From: Streptomyces sp. PsTaAH-137
Lineage (GTDB): Bacteria > Actinomycetota > Actinomycetes > Streptomycetales > Streptomycetaceae
Direction: 5' to 3'
Length of the DNA stretch: 64,000 bases
Assembly: GCF_003259365.1 (NCBI RefSeq)
Contig: NZ_QLLY01000006.1
Span: 126,851-190,850, forward strand
Shown: positions 18,437 through 28,148 of the stretch, piece after piece
Position numbering within the stretch: position 1 is the stretch's first letter
Layout: each line of letters starts with the position of its first letter
Program-made: the position numbers and the translations under genes
The notes under the pieces: generated by a model
What the model was told of the DNA's origin: nothing
The model's input: only the letters and a program-made list of their open reading frames with translations
Database searches by the model: none

Positions 18437-18880
18437 GTGCGTACGTACAGCCCTAAGCCCGGCGATGTGACTCGCCAGTGGCACGTCATCGACGCGCAGG
18501 ACATCGTCCTGGGCCGTCTGGCCACCACTGCCGCGAACCTCCTCCGTGGCAAGCACAAGCCGACCTATGCCCCGCACATGGACATGGGCGACTTCGTCAT
18601 CATCATCAACGCCGACAAGGTTCACCTGTCCGGCAACAAGAAGACCCAGAAGCTGGCGTACCGCCACTCCGGCTTCCCGGGTGGTCTGCGCTCCGTCCGT
18701 TACGACGAGCTGCTGGCGAAGAACCCCGAGAAGGCCGTCGAGAAGGCCATCAAGGGCATGATCCCCAAGAACACCCTGGGCCGTCAGATGCTCTCCAAGC
18801 TGAAGGTCTACTCGGGCGACCAGCACCCGCACGCTGCCCAGCAGCCGGTGCCGTTCGAGATCACCCAGGTCGCGCAGTAG
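18437..18880 (+). CDS. rplM: 50S ribosomal protein L13
   Basis: L13 is an early-assembly protein of the 50S subunit. The 147-residue product starts at GTG 18437 ([20 protein letters not shown]) and contains the motif [24 protein letters not shown] and the signature [19 protein letters not shown]. Length is normal for Streptomyces. It is followed after 44 nt by rpsI, its usual partner. Confidence 0.97.
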   Translation: MRTYSPKPGDVTRQWHVIDAQDIVLGRLATTAANLLRGKHKPTYAPHMDMGDFVIIINADKVHLSGNKKTQKLAYRHSGFPGGLRSVRYDELLAKNPEKAVEKAIKGMIPKNTLGRQMLSKLKVYSGDQHPHAAQQPVPFEITQVAQ

Positions 18881-18924
18881 TTCCGGCCACACCCCCAAAG
18901 ACAGAAAAGAATCTGAGGAGCATC

Positions 18925-19440
18925 GTGGCCGAGACCACCGCCGAGACGCCGGTCGAAGAGATCGTCGACGTCGAGAGCTACACCACCGAGTCGGACGCGC
19001 CTGTCGAGGGCGAGTACACCTCGGAGTCCAACCCCGCGCGCTTCGGCGACCCGCAGCCGGCCGCCGGCCTGGGCCGTCGCAAGAACGCCATCGCGCGCGT
19101 CCGCATCGTGCCGGGCACGGGCAAGTGGAAGGTCAACGGGCGCACGCTCGAGGACTACTTCCCGAACAAGGTCCACCAGCAGGAAGTCAACGAGCCCTTC
19201 AAGGTGCTCGAGCTCGACGGCCGCTACGACGTCATCGCCCGCATCTCGGGTGGCGGCGTCTCCGGTCAGGCCGGTGCCCTGCGCCTCGGCGTGGCCCGCG
19301 CGCTGAACGAGGCGGACGTGGACAACAACCGCCCGGCGCTCAAGAAGGCCGGTTACCTCAAGCGTGACGACCGTGCGGTCGAGCGCAAGAAGGCCGGTCT
19401 CAAGAAGGCCCGCAAGGCCCCGCAGTACAGCAAGCGCTAA
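18925..19440 (+). CDS. rpsI: 30S ribosomal protein S9
   Basis: S9 lies in the 30S head, with its C-terminal arg/lys tail reaching P-site tRNA. From GTG 18925 (after GAGGAG) the product has 171 residues. The first ~44 are an acidic Glu/Thr-rich extension ([18 protein letters not shown]) common in actinobacteria; the rest is the S9 core with [38 protein letters not shown] and the tail RKAPQYSKR. The in-frame region upstream of 18925 is shadow sequence of rplM. Confidence 0.96.
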   Translation: MAETTAETPVEEIVDVESYTTESDAPVEGEYTSESNPARFGDPQPAAGLGRRKNAIARVRIVPGTGKWKVNGRTLEDYFPNKVHQQEVNEPFKVLELDGRYDVIARISGGGVSGQAGALRLGVARALNEADVDNNRPALKKAGYLKRDDRAVERKKAGLKKARKAPQYSKR

Positions 19441-19468
19441 AGCTCGCTGCCTGCTTGTTTTTCCCGTT

Positions 19469-19501
19469 CGCCCCGGCGGCACTTCGCGTGCTGCCGGGGC
19501 G
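19469..19501 (+). terminator. terminator after rpsI
   Basis: A 9-bp stem (CGCCCCGGC 19469-19477, GCCGGGGCG 19493-19501) with a 15-nt loop lies 28 nt after the rpsI stop, followed by TTCGGCTTTAT. It separates rplM-rpsI from glmM. Confidence 0.65.
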
Positions 19502-19544
19502 TTCGGCTTTATGGTCGACTTGTTTTCAGTTCGGAGGACACCAA

Positions 19545-20903
19545 GTGGGACGACTCTTCGGCACGGACGGTGTGCGCGGCGTGGCCAACGCCGACCTGAC
19601 CGCCGAGATGGCGCTCGGTCTGTCGGTCGCCGCGGCGCACGTACTCGGTGAGGCCGGTTCGTTCGAGGGGCATCGGCCCGTCGCGGTCGTCGGCCGTGAT
19701 CCGCGCGCCTCGGGCGAGTTCCTGGAGGCCGCGGTCGTCGCGGGCCTGGCGAGCGCGGGTGTCGACGTGCTGCGCGTCGGCGTGCTGCCGACCCCGGCGG
19801 TGGCGTACCTCACCGGCGCGCTCGGCGCCGACCTCGGCGTGATGCTCTCCGCGAGCCACAACGCCATGCCGGACAACGGCATCAAGTTCCTCGCGCGCGG
19901 CGGCCACAAGCTGGACGACGCCCTGGAGGACCGCATCGAGACGATCTACCAGGAGCACCGCACCGGCGCCCCGTGGGACCGTCCGACCGGCGCCGGCGTC
20001 GGCCGCGTGAAGTCGTACGACGAGGGGCTCGACCAGTACATCGCGCACCTGGTCGGCGTGCTGCCGAACCGGCTCGAAGGGCTGAAGATCGTCCTCGACG
20101 AGGCGCACGGCGCGGCCTCCCGGGTCTCGCCCGAGGCGTTCACCCGCGCCGGGGCCGAGATCGTCACCATCGGCGCCGACCCCGACGGGCTCAACATCAA
20201 CGACGGGTGCGGCTCGACCCACCTGGACCTGCTGAAGGCCGCCGTCGTCGAGCAGGGCGCCGACTTCGGCATCGCGCACGACGGGGACGCCGACCGCTGC
20301 CTCGCCGTGGACCACACCGGTTCCGAGGTCGACGGCGACCAGATCATCGCCGTGCTGTCGCTGGCCATGAAGGAGCGCGGCGCCCTGCGCCACGACACCG
20401 TTGTCGCCACCGTCATGTCGAACCTCGGGCTGAAGCTCGCCATGGAGCGCGCGGGCATCACGCTCGTCCAGACCGCGGTCGGCGACCGGTACGTCCTGGA
20501 GAACATGAAGGAGCACGGGTACGCGCTGGGCGGTGAGCAGTCCGGGCACGTGATCGTCCTGGACCACGCGACCACCGGTGACGGCACGCTCACCGGGCTG
20601 CTGCTCGCCGCGCGGGTCGCGGAGACCGGGCGCTCGCTCCAGGAGCTCGCGTCCGTCATGGAGCGGCTGCCGCAGGTGCTCATCAACGTGCCCGACGTGG
20701 ACAAGTCGCGGGTCGGCTCGGCGCCGGAGATCGCCGCCGCCGTGGCGGACGCCGAGGGGGAACTCGGGGCCACCGGGCGGGTGCTGCTCCGGTCTTCCGG
20801 GACCGAGCCGCTGGTGCGGGTGATGGTGGAGGCCGCCGATATCGAGCAGGCCCGCGCTGTCGCCGGGCGGCTGGCCGATGTGGTGAAGTCGGCGCTGGGG
20901 TAG
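19545..20903 (+). CDS. glmM: phosphoglucosamine mutase
   Basis: GlmM converts glucosamine-6-phosphate to glucosamine-1-phosphate on the way to UDP-GlcNAc for peptidoglycan. The 452-residue product starts at GTG 19545 behind CGGAGGA and begins [19 protein letters not shown]. The phosphoserine loop is [17 protein letters not shown], the metal loop DGDADRCL, the sugar loop GGEQSGHV and the phosphate-binding loop [14 protein letters not shown]. Its partner GlmS lies 2.5 kb downstream. An extended frame to 19455 crosses the terminator and is not used. Confidence 0.97.
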   Translation: MGRLFGTDGVRGVANADLTAEMALGLSVAAAHVLGEAGSFEGHRPVAVVGRDPRASGEFLEAAVVAGLASAGVDVLRVGVLPTPAVAYLTGALGADLGVMLSASHNAMPDNGIKFLARGGHKLDDALEDRIETIYQEHRTGAPWDRPTGAGVGRVKSYDEGLDQYIAHLVGVLPNRLEGLKIVLDEAHGAASRVSPEAFTRAGAEIVTIGADPDGLNINDGCGSTHLDLLKAAVVEQGADFGIAHDGDADRCLAVDHTGSEVDGDQIIAVLSLAMKERGALRHDTVVATVMSNLGLKLAMERAGITLVQTAVGDRYVLENMKEHGYALGGEQSGHVIVLDHATTGDGTLTGLLLAARVAETGRSLQELASVMERLPQVLINVPDVDKSRVGSAPEIAAAVADAEGELGATGRVLLRSSGTEPLVRVMVEAADIEQARAVAGRLADVVKSALG

Positions 20904-20954
20904 CGGTTCGGCGGCTGCGGGGGACTGTGCGGTGCCGGGTGCCGCTTTCGTTGT

Positions 20955-20992
20955 GGCTGGTCGCGCAGTTCCCCGCGCCCCTTACGGGGCGC
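20955..20992. repeat. dispersed palindromic repeat, overlapping the end of the DUF389 gene
   Basis: The arm GGCTGGTCGCGCAGTTCCCC is followed by CGCGCCCC-TTAC-GGGGCGC. It fills the convergent gap between glmM and the DUF389 gene, and the stop codon plus the last three codons of the latter (ending Ser-Ala-Pro) are built from the repeat. Confidence 0.75.
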
Positions 20993-21917
20993 TTCTCCTT
21001 GCCCTCCGCCAGAGAATCTTCTGGATGACGAGCGTCAGCGTGCCCGCGAGGACGATGCCCAGCAGGTTCAGGAGGAGCTGTTCCGTCGATCCCCACGCCT
21101 GCTTGTACTCGCTGTAGCTGAAGGCCACCGCCGCGTTCGCCGCCGCCGGGACCGTCGTCACCGAGATGGCGACGCCGACCAGGGCGCCCGACTTCGCCGA
21201 GGTGAGGGAGAGGGTTCCGGCGATACCGGCGAGGACCGCCACCACGAACGAGAACCAGTCGGGGTTGTAGATGAAGCTGGTGTTCGGCCGGTTGTCGCCC
21301 TTCAGGCCGGCGTCGCTGAACAGGTGCACCGCGTCCATGAAGTAGCTGAAGCCCACCGTCACCAGCATCGACACCGCGAATCCGACGAGCAGCGCGACCA
21401 CCGAGCGCAGTGCGAGTCGCGGAGCCCGCCGCACCAGGGACGTGCACACGCCCGCGACCGGGCCGAAGTCCGGGCCGACCGCCATCGCCCCGACGATCAG
21501 AATCGCGTTGTCGAGCACCACGCCGCAGGCCGCGATCATGGTGGCGATCACCATGAAGGCCAGATACGTCACGGAGAGCGTGGACTCCTCGTGCGTCGCG
21601 TCGACGAGCTGCTCCCAGATGACGGCGTCCGCGCCCTCGCCCGGTGCGTCCTCCTCCGCCTGGTCGGCGTGTTTCGAGAGGGAGAGGTCGATGTTCTCGA
21701 CGGTGATGGCCCCGGACTCGTCGATTCCCAAATCCTTGAGCCGGTCGATGAGTTCGTCGCCGGCCTCGCGGGCGACATCGCACATCACGACGTCGCCCGC
21801 CGGGTTGCGGGCCGCGCCCGGCAGCACCGCGAGGTGCGTGGTGCCGACCGTCTTCTCGATCAGGCGCACCACGTCGTCCGTGGTGCCGGCCGGGGTGATC
21901 AGGCGCAGATGCAGCAT
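20982..21917 (-). CDS. DUF389 family membrane protein
   Basis: The 311-residue protein has an N-terminal soluble ferredoxin-like region (about 1-110; MLHLRLITPAGTTDDVVRLI) and then about six hydrophobic segments. The pattern NAILIVGAMAVGPDFGPVAG matches DUF389 proteins, whose function is not established. It follows coaA by 34 nt on the same strand, so they probably share a transcript. The C-terminal RRARRSAP is encoded partly by a dispersed repeat, so the ancestral end may have differed. Confidence 0.85.
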   Translation of the reverse strand: MLHLRLITPAGTTDDVVRLIEKTVGTTHLAVLPGAARNPAGDVVMCDVAREAGDELIDRLKDLGIDESGAITVENIDLSLSKHADQAEEDAPGEGADAVIWEQLVDATHEESTLSVTYLAFMVIATMIAACGVVLDNAILIVGAMAVGPDFGPVAGVCTSLVRRAPRLALRSVVALLVGFAVSMLVTVGFSYFMDAVHLFSDAGLKGDNRPNTSFIYNPDWFSFVVAVLAGIAGTLSLTSAKSGALVGVAISVTTVPAAANAAVAFSYSEYKQAWGSTEQLLLNLLGIVLAGTLTLVIQKILWRRARRSAP

Positions 21918-21951
21918 GACGCCTTTCTAACAGCCCCGGCCGGCCCGGTGA

Positions 21952-22950
21952 CTACAGTTTGCGCAGGCGCAGCCGCTGCACCTTGTGGTCGGGGCCCTTG
22001 GTGATGACGAGGCTCGCGCGGCCGCGCGTGGGCGCCACGTTCTCCAGCAGGTTGACCCGGTTGACGGTGCGCCAGGTGGAGCGCGCGTAGTCGAGCGCCT
22101 CCTCCTCCGAGACCTGCGTGTACTTCTGGAAGTACGAGGACGGGTTCTGGAACGCCGTCGCGCGCAGCTTCTTGAAGCGGTTGAGGTACCAGCGCTGGAT
22201 GTCCTCCTCGCGCGCGTCCACGTACACACTGAAGTCGAAGAAGTCGGCGAGGCCGACCCGGGTGCGGCCGTCCTTGCCGGGCAGGGCGGGCTGGAGGACG
22301 TTGATGCCCTCGACGATGAGGATGTCCGGGCGGCGCACGACGAGCCGCTCGTCCGGCACGATGTCGTAGATCAGGTGGGAGTAGACGGGCGCCGTCACCT
22401 CGTCCTTGCCCGCCTTGATGTCGGCGACGAACCGGGTCAGGGCCCGCCGGTCGTACGACTCGGGGAAGCCCTTGCGCGACATCAGGCCGCGGGCCTCCAG
22501 CTCCTTCGTGGGCAGCAGGAAGCCGTCGGTGGTGACGCGCTCGACGCGCGGGTGCTCGGGCCAGCGGGACAGCAGTGCCTGGAGGAGGCGGGCGACGGTC
22601 GACTTGCCGACCGCCACCGAACCCGCGACCCCTATGACGAAGGGCGTGCCGGACTGGGAGCCCTTCTTGCCGGCGTCGCCGAGGAAGGTGTTGAGCGCGC
22701 TGCGCAGTCCGTCGGTGGCGCCGACGTAGAGGTTCAGCAGGCGGGAGAGCGGCAGGTAGATGTCCCGTACCTCGTCGAGGTCGATGACGTCGCCGAGGCC
22801 GCGCAGCCGCTCCAGCTCCTCGGCGGTGAGGGGCAGCGGAGTCTTGTCGCGCAGCGCGCTCCACTCGCCGCGGGTGAGGTCGACGTAGGGAGTCGCCTCC
22901 GGCCTGTGCCGGTGGGCGCTCCGCAGGTTTTCGGAGACCGGAGAGATCAC
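21952..22950 (-). CDS. coaA: type I pantothenate kinase
   Basis: CoaA phosphorylates pantothenate, the first and feedback-controlled step of coenzyme A synthesis. The 332-residue product has the P-loop [12 protein letters not shown], the pantothenate site region ([19 protein letters not shown]) and [13 protein letters not shown]. The start is GTG 22950. A TAACAA -10-like hexamer ends 6 nt before it and no Shine-Dalgarno is seen, so the message may be leaderless. Divergent from the small protein at 23129. Confidence 0.95.
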   Translation of the reverse strand: MISPVSENLRSAHRHRPEATPYVDLTRGEWSALRDKTPLPLTAEELERLRGLGDVIDLDEVRDIYLPLSRLLNLYVGATDGLRSALNTFLGDAGKKGSQSGTPFVIGVAGSVAVGKSTVARLLQALLSRWPEHPRVERVTTDGFLLPTKELEARGLMSRKGFPESYDRRALTRFVADIKAGKDEVTAPVYSHLIYDIVPDERLVVRRPDILIVEGINVLQPALPGKDGRTRVGLADFFDFSVYVDAREEDIQRWYLNRFKKLRATAFQNPSSYFQKYTQVSEEEALDYARSTWRTVNRVNLLENVAPTRGRASLVITKGPDHKVQRLRLRKL

Positions 22951-23027
22951 AGTCCATTGTTACGGCTGTGTGGCGCGACGTGGGGGTGGGGTGCGTCACG
23001 CCGGGTGGCCCTTCATCTTCCCGCCGT

Positions 23028-23048
23028 CACAGGTCGTGCACACCTGTG
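23028..23048. promoter_or_regulatory. 21-bp interrupted palindrome in the coaA divergent region
   Basis: CACAGGT and ACCTGTG (7 bp each) flank CGTGCAC, itself containing GTGCAC. It lies 78 bp upstream of coaA and 80 bp upstream of the 23129 gene, a typical operator location. Regulator unknown. Confidence 0.4.
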
Positions 23049-23128
23049 GACCTGAGGTGGGGACGGCGCCTACGTTCAGAGGACCTTGCGGGACAGAGCC
23101 GGTCCCGTCGGGCGGGAGGTGAGACGTG

Positions 23129-23368
23129 ATGTCCGTACTCCGGGTGCCGGCGTTCGTCCGTACGTGGGTGGGAGCGGGTCGGGGCGAGGACGAGTGGGCC
23201 GGGCGGGTCCGCAGTGAGCTGGCGGACGAGCTGCCCGACGAGGACATAGGCGAGGACCTCGACGACTGCCTCGACCTGTACGAGATGGGCAGCAAGCCGC
23301 GCTGCGAGGAGGCCGAGTACCTGCACATGGTGCAGGACGCGCGGGACCGGATCGCGTGGGGGCACTGA
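23129..23368 (+). CDS. small acidic hypothetical protein
   Basis: I do not recognise the family. The 79-residue product is acidic in the middle (DELPDEDIGEDLDDCLDLYE) with two cysteines and no membrane segment or signal peptide. The ATG at 23129 follows a GGGAGGTGAGA ribosome binding site; a GTG one codon upstream is possible. It lies 31 nt upstream of glmS on the same strand. Codon use and a strong Shine-Dalgarno support a real gene. Confidence 0.7.
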   Translation: MSVLRVPAFVRTWVGAGRGEDEWAGRVRSELADELPDEDIGEDLDDCLDLYEMGSKPRCEEAEYLHMVQDARDRIAWGH

Positions 23369-23399
23369 TCGGGGCGGACACGGGCCTACCCTGCGCAGT

Positions 23400-25241
23400 A
23401 TGTGCGGAATCGTGGGATACGTAGGTTCACAGTCGGCTCATGACGTGGTGCTGGCCGGGCTCAAGCGCCTTGAGTACCGGGGGTACGACTCCGCGGGGAT
23501 CGCGGTCCTCGCCGACGGTTCGCTCGCCGCCGTGAAGAAGGCCGGCAAGCTGGCCAACCTGGAGAAGGCCCTGGTCGACCGGCCGCTGCCGGCCGGGTCC
23601 ACGGGCATCGGGCACACCCGCTGGGCCACCCACGGCGGCCCCACGGACGCCAACGCGCACCCGCATCTCGACAACGCGTCCAAGGTCGCCGTCGTCCACA
23701 ACGGGATCATCGAGAACTTCGCCGACCTGCGCGACGAGCTGTCCGCGCGCGGGCACACGCTGGCCTCCGAGACGGACACCGAGGTGGTCGCGCACCTGCT
23801 GGCGGAGGAGTTCACGGGGGACCTGGCGGAGGCGATGCGCCGGGTCTGCCGCCGTCTGGAGGGCGCGTTCACGCTGGTCGCGGTGCACGCGGACGCGCCG
23901 GACGTGGTGGTGGGGGCGCGCCGGAACTCGCCGCTGGTGGTGGGTGTCGGGGAGGGCGAGGCGTTCCTGGCGTCGGACGTGGCGGCGTTCATCGCGCACA
24001 CCCGCTCGGCGATCGAGCTGGGCCAGGACCAGGTCGTCGAGCTGCGGCCGGACGCGGTCGTCGTGACCGACTTCGACGGGCGCCCCGCCGACGTGCGCAG
24101 CTACCACATCGACTGGGACGCCTCCGCCGCCGAGAAGGGCGGCTACGACTACTTCATGCTCAAGGAGATCGCCGAGCAGCCGAAGGCCGTCGCCGACACG
24201 CTGCTCGGCCGGATCGGCGCCGAGGGGCAGCTCACGCTGGACGAGCTGCGCATCCCGGCGCAGGTGCTGCGGATGGTCGACAAGGTCGTCATCGTGGCGT
24301 GCGGGACCGCGTTCCACGCCGGGCTGATCGCCAAGTACGCCATCGAGCACTGGACCCGCATCCCGTGCGAGGTCGAGCTGGCGAGCGAGTTCCGCTACCG
24401 GGACCCGATCCTCGACGCGCGGTCGCTGGTCATCGCGATCTCGCAGTCCGGCGAGACCATGGACACGCTGATGGCGCTGCGGCACGCGCGCGAGCAGGGC
24501 GCGACGGTCCTCGCGATCTGCAACACCAACGGTTCGACGATCCCGCGCGAGTCCGACGCGGTGCTGTACACGCACGCGGGTCCCGAGGTCGCCGTCGCCT
24601 CGACGAAGGCGTTCCTGACGCAACTGGTCGCCTGCTATCTCGTCGCGCTGTACCTGGGCCAGGTGCGGGGCACCAAGTGGGGCGACGAGATCGCCGCCGT
24701 CGTACGGGAGCTGGGGCGGATCGGCGAGGAGGTCGAGCGGGTCCTGGAGACGATGGAGCCGGTGCGCGAACTGGCCCGCTCGCTGGCCGGCCAGGACACC
24801 GTGCTCTTCCTCGGGCGGCACGTCGGGTACCCCGTGGCCCTGGAGGGCGCGCTGAAGCTCAAGGAGCTGGCGTACATGCACGCCGAGGGGTTCGCGGCCG
24901 GGGAGCTGAAGCACGGGCCGATCGCGCTCATCGAGGACGGGGTGCCCGTGGTGGTCGTGGTGCCGTCGCCGCGAGGGCGTTCCGTTCTCCACGACAAGAT
25001 CGTCTCCAACATCCAGGAGATCCGGGCGCGCGGGGCGCGGACCATCGTCATCGCGGAGGAGGGCGACGAGGCCGTGGTCCCCTACGCCGATCACCTGGTC
25101 CGGGTACCGGTCACGCCGACGCTGCTCCAGCCGCTGGTGGCCACGGTGCCGTTGCAGGTGTTCGCGTGCGAGCTGGCGACGGCGCGCGGGAACGAGGTGG
25201 ATCAGCCGCGGAACCTCGCGAAGTCGGTGACCGTGGAATGA
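23400..25241 (+). CDS. glmS: glutamine--fructose-6-phosphate aminotransferase (isomerising)
   Basis: GlmS makes glucosamine-6-phosphate from fructose-6-phosphate and glutamine. The 613-residue protein starts with the N-terminal nucleophile Cys2 (MCGIVGYVG), has the amidotransferase motifs TRWATHGGPTDANAHPH and HNGIIENF, and two SIS sugar-isomerase domains (CGTAFHAGL, ISQSGETMDT, HAEGFAAGELKHGPIAL). The C-terminal QPRNLAKSVTVE is typical. TACCCT ends 7 nt before the ATG without a Shine-Dalgarno, which suggests a leaderless mRNA. Confidence 0.97.
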   Translation: MCGIVGYVGSQSAHDVVLAGLKRLEYRGYDSAGIAVLADGSLAAVKKAGKLANLEKALVDRPLPAGSTGIGHTRWATHGGPTDANAHPHLDNASKVAVVHNGIIENFADLRDELSARGHTLASETDTEVVAHLLAEEFTGDLAEAMRRVCRRLEGAFTLVAVHADAPDVVVGARRNSPLVVGVGEGEAFLASDVAAFIAHTRSAIELGQDQVVELRPDAVVVTDFDGRPADVRSYHIDWDASAAEKGGYDYFMLKEIAEQPKAVADTLLGRIGAEGQLTLDELRIPAQVLRMVDKVVIVACGTAFHAGLIAKYAIEHWTRIPCEVELASEFRYRDPILDARSLVIAISQSGETMDTLMALRHAREQGATVLAICNTNGSTIPRESDAVLYTHAGPEVAVASTKAFLTQLVACYLVALYLGQVRGTKWGDEIAAVVRELGRIGEEVERVLETMEPVRELARSLAGQDTVLFLGRHVGYPVALEGALKLKELAYMHAEGFAAGELKHGPIALIEDGVPVVVVVPSPRGRSVLHDKIVSNIQEIRARGARTIVIAEEGDEAVVPYADHLVRVPVTPTLLQPLVATVPLQVFACELATARGNEVDQPRNLAKSVTVE

Positions 25242-25265
25242 CGGCGCGACCATAGGGTGCTCGGC

Positions 25266-25637
25266 ATGAGCATCATCGGGGTCGGGATCGACGTGGCCGA
25301 GATCGAGCGGTTCGGGGCCGCGATGGAGCGTACGCCCGGGATGGCCGCGCGGCTGTTCACGGACGGGGAGCTGGTGCTGCCCAGCGGGGAGCGGCGCGGG
25401 GTCGCTTCGCTGGCTGCCCGGTTCGCCGCCAAGGAGGCTGCCGCTAAGGCGTTGGGGGCGCCGGAGGGGCTGCGGTGGGGGGATGCCGAGGTGTACGTCG
25501 AGGAGAGCGGGCAGCCTCGGCTGAGGGTGACCGGCACGGTGGCTGCGCGCGCCGCCGAGCTGGGTGTGCGGTCGTTCCATGTCTCGCTCAGCCATGATGC
25601 CGGGGTTGCTTCGGCGGTGGTGGTGGCGGAGGGGTGA
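25266..25637 (+). CDS. acpS: holo-[acyl-carrier-protein] synthase
   Basis: AcpS transfers 4'-phosphopantetheine from CoA to acyl carrier protein. I chose ATG 25266, giving 123 residues starting [16 protein letters not shown], with the first metal motif [10 protein letters not shown], the second motif [15 protein letters not shown] and the [13 protein letters not shown] segment. An ATG three codons upstream would add Met-Leu-Gly. TAGGGT ends 7 nt before the chosen ATG, consistent with a leaderless mRNA. It follows glmS by 24 nt. Confidence 0.95.
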   Translation: MSIIGVGIDVAEIERFGAAMERTPGMAARLFTDGELVLPSGERRGVASLAARFAAKEAAAKALGAPEGLRWGDAEVYVEESGQPRLRVTGTVAARAAELGVRSFHVSLSHDAGVASAVVVAEG

Positions 25638-25660
25638 TGGTGCCGGGTGCCGCTGCGTCG

Positions 25661-25840
25661 TGGCTGGTCGCGCAGTTCCCCGCGCCCCTCAAGGCATGCG
25701 TTTCGTCGCCGGCTGCGGGCCGGTGGCCGCTTCTCGCGCAGTTCCCCGCGCCCCTGAGATGCGCACTTCGTGCGGCATCTCATCAAGGGGAGGCTGCGCG
25801 CAGCGCATGCCTCAGGGGCGCGGGGAACTGCGCGCTCAGC
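25661..25840. repeat. composite dispersed palindromic repeat between acpS and nnr
   Basis: Two direct arms (25661-25690 and 25735-25758, core CGCGCAGTTCCCCGCGCCCC) and one inverted arm (25811-25834) fill this convergent gap. The second and third arms form a perfect 24-bp inverted repeat with a 52-nt loop, which holds a nested hairpin (GAGATG...CATCTC with GCAC/GTGC). It can act as a bidirectional terminator. Apparent ORFs across it (VAGRAVPRAPE-like) are repeat shadows. Confidence 0.8.
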
Positions 25841-25870
25841 CCCCACCGGGGCCGCGGACGAAGACGAGAC

Positions 25871-27307
25871 CTAGGCGCCCCGGACGTCCCGCCAGGCCGA
25901 GGGGACCGCAGCCGCCACGTCCTGGGCGGAGACCGGCGCGCCGTTCGAGGCGAAGCGGGCCGAGAGGCCGTGGAGGTAGGCGGCTGCCGAGGCGGCGTCC
26001 AGGGGGTGGAGGCCCGCGGCCAGGAGGGAGCCGGTCAGGCCCGAGAGGACGTCGCCGCTGCCCGCCGTGGCGAGCCAGGGGGTGCCCGTCGGGTTCACGC
26101 GCGTCGGGAGCGAGGAGTCCGGGGGCGCGATCAGGGTGGTCGAGCCTTTCAGGAGGACCGTCGCCGCGTAGCGGGACGCCAGGGACCGTACCGACGTCAG
26201 ACGTTGGCCCTCCACCTCGTCGCGGGCCACGCCCAGCAGGGCCGCCGCCTCCCCGGCGTGCGGGGTGAGCACGGTGGGCGCCGTGCGGGAGCGGACGGCG
26301 TTCACGTCCGCGAGCCGCAGTCCGTCCGCGTCGATCAGGACCGGCACGTCGGAGGTCAGGACGTCGAGGAGCCCGGAGGCGTCGTCGCCCAGGCCGGGGC
26401 CGATCACCCACGACTGGACGCGCCCCGCCTTGGCGGGCGGCCCCGCCGACACCAGCGTCTCGGGGAACCGGGCGAGAACCGCGTCCGCTGCCGGCCCCAC
26501 GTACCGCACCGCGCCCGCGCCGCCGTGCAGCGCCCCCGCCACCGCGAGCACCGCCGCGCCCGGATAGCGCTCGGAACCGGCGACGACGCCGACCACTCCG
26601 CGCCGGTACTTGTCGCTCTCGCCGGTCGGCTCGGGCAGCAGCGCCGCCACGTCCGCGTGGTGCAGCGCCTCCACCGCGGCCTGCTCGTACGGCGGTTCCA
26701 GGCCGATGTCGACCAGACGCAGCACGCCCGCGTACTCGCGCGCCGGATCGACCAGCAGCCCCGGCTTGTACGCGCCGAAGGTGACGGTCGCCGTCGCCCG
26801 GACCGCGTCGCCGTGCACCTCGCCGGTGTCCGCGTCCACGCCGCTCGGCAGGTCCACGGCCACCACGAGCCCGCGCGCGGCCTCCGCGAGCCGGGCGGCG
26901 CGGGGCCGCAGCCCGCCCCGGCCGCCGATGCCGACGATGCCGTCCAGGACCAGGTCCGCCCGGGACACCGTCTCCTCGGCCGTGTCCGATTCGGCGTCCG
27001 CCACCGTGCCGCCCGCCGCCCGCAGGGCCGCGAGGCCGCCCGCGTGCGCCCGGTCCGGGGAGAGCAGCAGCGCGGTGACACCCGCGCCGCGGCGGGCGAG
27101 GCGGGCGCCCGCGTACAGCGCGTCGCCGCCGTTGTCGCCGGAGCCGACCAGCAGGGCCACCCGGGAGCCGTACACCTTGCCGAGCAGGTCCGCGCAGGCC
27201 ACGGCCAGGCCCGCGGCGGCGCGCTGCATCAGGGCACCGTCCGGCAGGCGCGCCATCAGTGCGCGTTCGGCGGACCGGACCGTTTCCACGTCATAGGCAG
27301 TGCGCAT
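25871..27307 (-). CDS. bifunctional NAD(P)H-hydrate epimerase / ADP-dependent NAD(P)H-hydrate dehydratase
   Basis: The enzyme repairs hydrated NADH/NADPH. From ATG 27307 (MRTAYDVETVRSAERAL) the product is 478 residues. Domain 1 (about 1-215) is the YjeF_N epimerase with LLVGSGDNGGDALYAGARLA. Domain 2 (about 225-478) is the ribokinase-like dehydratase with VVGVVAGSERYPGAAVLA, IGPGLGDDASG and the catalytic GSGDVLSGLTGSLLA. The longer frame upstream runs into the hydrolase gene. It starts 1 nt after the hydrolase stop on the reverse strand, so it belongs to the TetR operon. Confidence 0.93.
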   Translation of the reverse strand: MRTAYDVETVRSAERALMARLPDGALMQRAAAGLAVACADLLGKVYGSRVALLVGSGDNGGDALYAGARLARRGAGVTALLLSPDRAHAGGLAALRAAGGTVADAESDTAEETVSRADLVLDGIVGIGGRGGLRPRAARLAEAARGLVVAVDLPSGVDADTGEVHGDAVRATATVTFGAYKPGLLVDPAREYAGVLRLVDIGLEPPYEQAAVEALHHADVAALLPEPTGESDKYRRGVVGVVAGSERYPGAAVLAVAGALHGGAGAVRYVGPAADAVLARFPETLVSAGPPAKAGRVQSWVIGPGLGDDASGLLDVLTSDVPVLIDADGLRLADVNAVRSRTAPTVLTPHAGEAAALLGVARDEVEGQRLTSVRSLASRYAATVLLKGSTTLIAPPDSSLPTRVNPTGTPWLATAGSGDVLSGLTGSLLAAGLHPLDAASAAAYLHGLSARFASNGAPVSAQDVAAAVPSAWRDVRGA

Positions 27308-27308
27308 G

Positions 27309-28148
27309 TCACCGAGTGTCCCCCAGGAGGCGGGTGCGCAGCAGGTCCGCCGTCTCGGCAGGGTGGGTGGACCAGCCATTGTGCGCGCCCGGGAACACGG
27401 CCGGGGCCAGGCCCAGACGGGCGGCCATCAGGGCCGCGGGGCGGTGGGGGAGATGCGGGCGGGTCTCTTCGCCGTACGCGAGTGTCAGCCGGTCCCGCAC
27501 CGTCGCGAGGGCGTCGAGATCGGGGACGTACGCGGCGAAGCTGCGGTACTCGTGCTCCACGGCCAGCGGCGCGTTCACCGCGAGGCGGAGCAGCATCTCC
27601 CGTGTGCGGGGCGGCAGTTCGGGACCCCGCATCCACGTGGCCGCTCCCATCGCGCCGCCGATGCCGCGCAGGAACCGCTCGCCCGCCGCCTCCTGGCCCT
27701 CCCGCGTGAACAGCTCGTGCACCTCGTCGAAGAACGCCAGCTGCTCGGCCGCGTCGGGGAGCACCGACCACGACGGCGGCTCGTGAGCGACCGCCCGGCG
27801 GACCCGGCCGGGGTGGCGGGCGAGCAGGCCGAGGGCGACGATCGCGCCGCTCGACGCCCCGGCCACGTACGCCGGTTCGCCGGGTGACACGGCGTCCAGG
27901 AGGCGGCGCGCGTCGTCGGCGTGGACCTCGACCCGCTGCTCGGTGTGCGGGCCGTCCAGGGCGCTGCGCGAGTAGCCGCGCGGGTCGTGGGTGAGGACCG
28001 TGAAGGTGTCGGCCAGCGTGTCGGCCACCGGGTCGAGGACCGCCGCGTCCCCGCCCGCGCCGGGCAGCAGGAGCAGGACGGGACCGGCGCCGCGCAGCTC
28101 GTGATGGAGCGTCGCGCCCGGGACGCGCAGGGTGCTCTGCCTGATCAA
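27309..28148 (-). CDS. alpha/beta hydrolase
   Basis: The 279-residue product has the alpha/beta-hydrolase pattern: oxyanion-side LLLLPGAGGDAAVLDPV, then HDPRGYSRS, the nucleophile elbow as YVAGASSGAIVAL (Ser in GASSG instead of GxSxG with a more usual middle residue) and the catalytic His in GAHNGWSTHP. Substrate unknown. It overlaps the upstream TetR gene by 4 nt and the downstream nnr gene follows after 1 nt, a compact reverse-strand operon. Regulation by the TetR partner is inferred. Confidence 0.85.
   Translation of the reverse strand: MIRQSTLRVPGATLHHELRGAGPVLLLLPGAGGDAAVLDPVADTLADTFTVLTHDPRGYSRSALDGPHTEQRVEVHADDARRLLDAVSPGEPAYVAGASSGAIVALGLLARHPGRVRRAVAHEPPSWSVLPDAAEQLAFFDEVHELFTREGQEAAGERFLRGIGGAMGAATWMRGPELPPRTREMLLRLAVNAPLAVEHEYRSFAAYVPDLDALATVRDRLTLAYGEETRPHLPHRPAALMAARLGLAPAVFPGAHNGWSTHPAETADLLRTRLLGDTR

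Noticed and set aside
25564..27709. Forward frames with VAGRAVPRAPE-like repeats after acpS
   Set aside because: Translations of the dispersed palindrome and the antisense of nnr.
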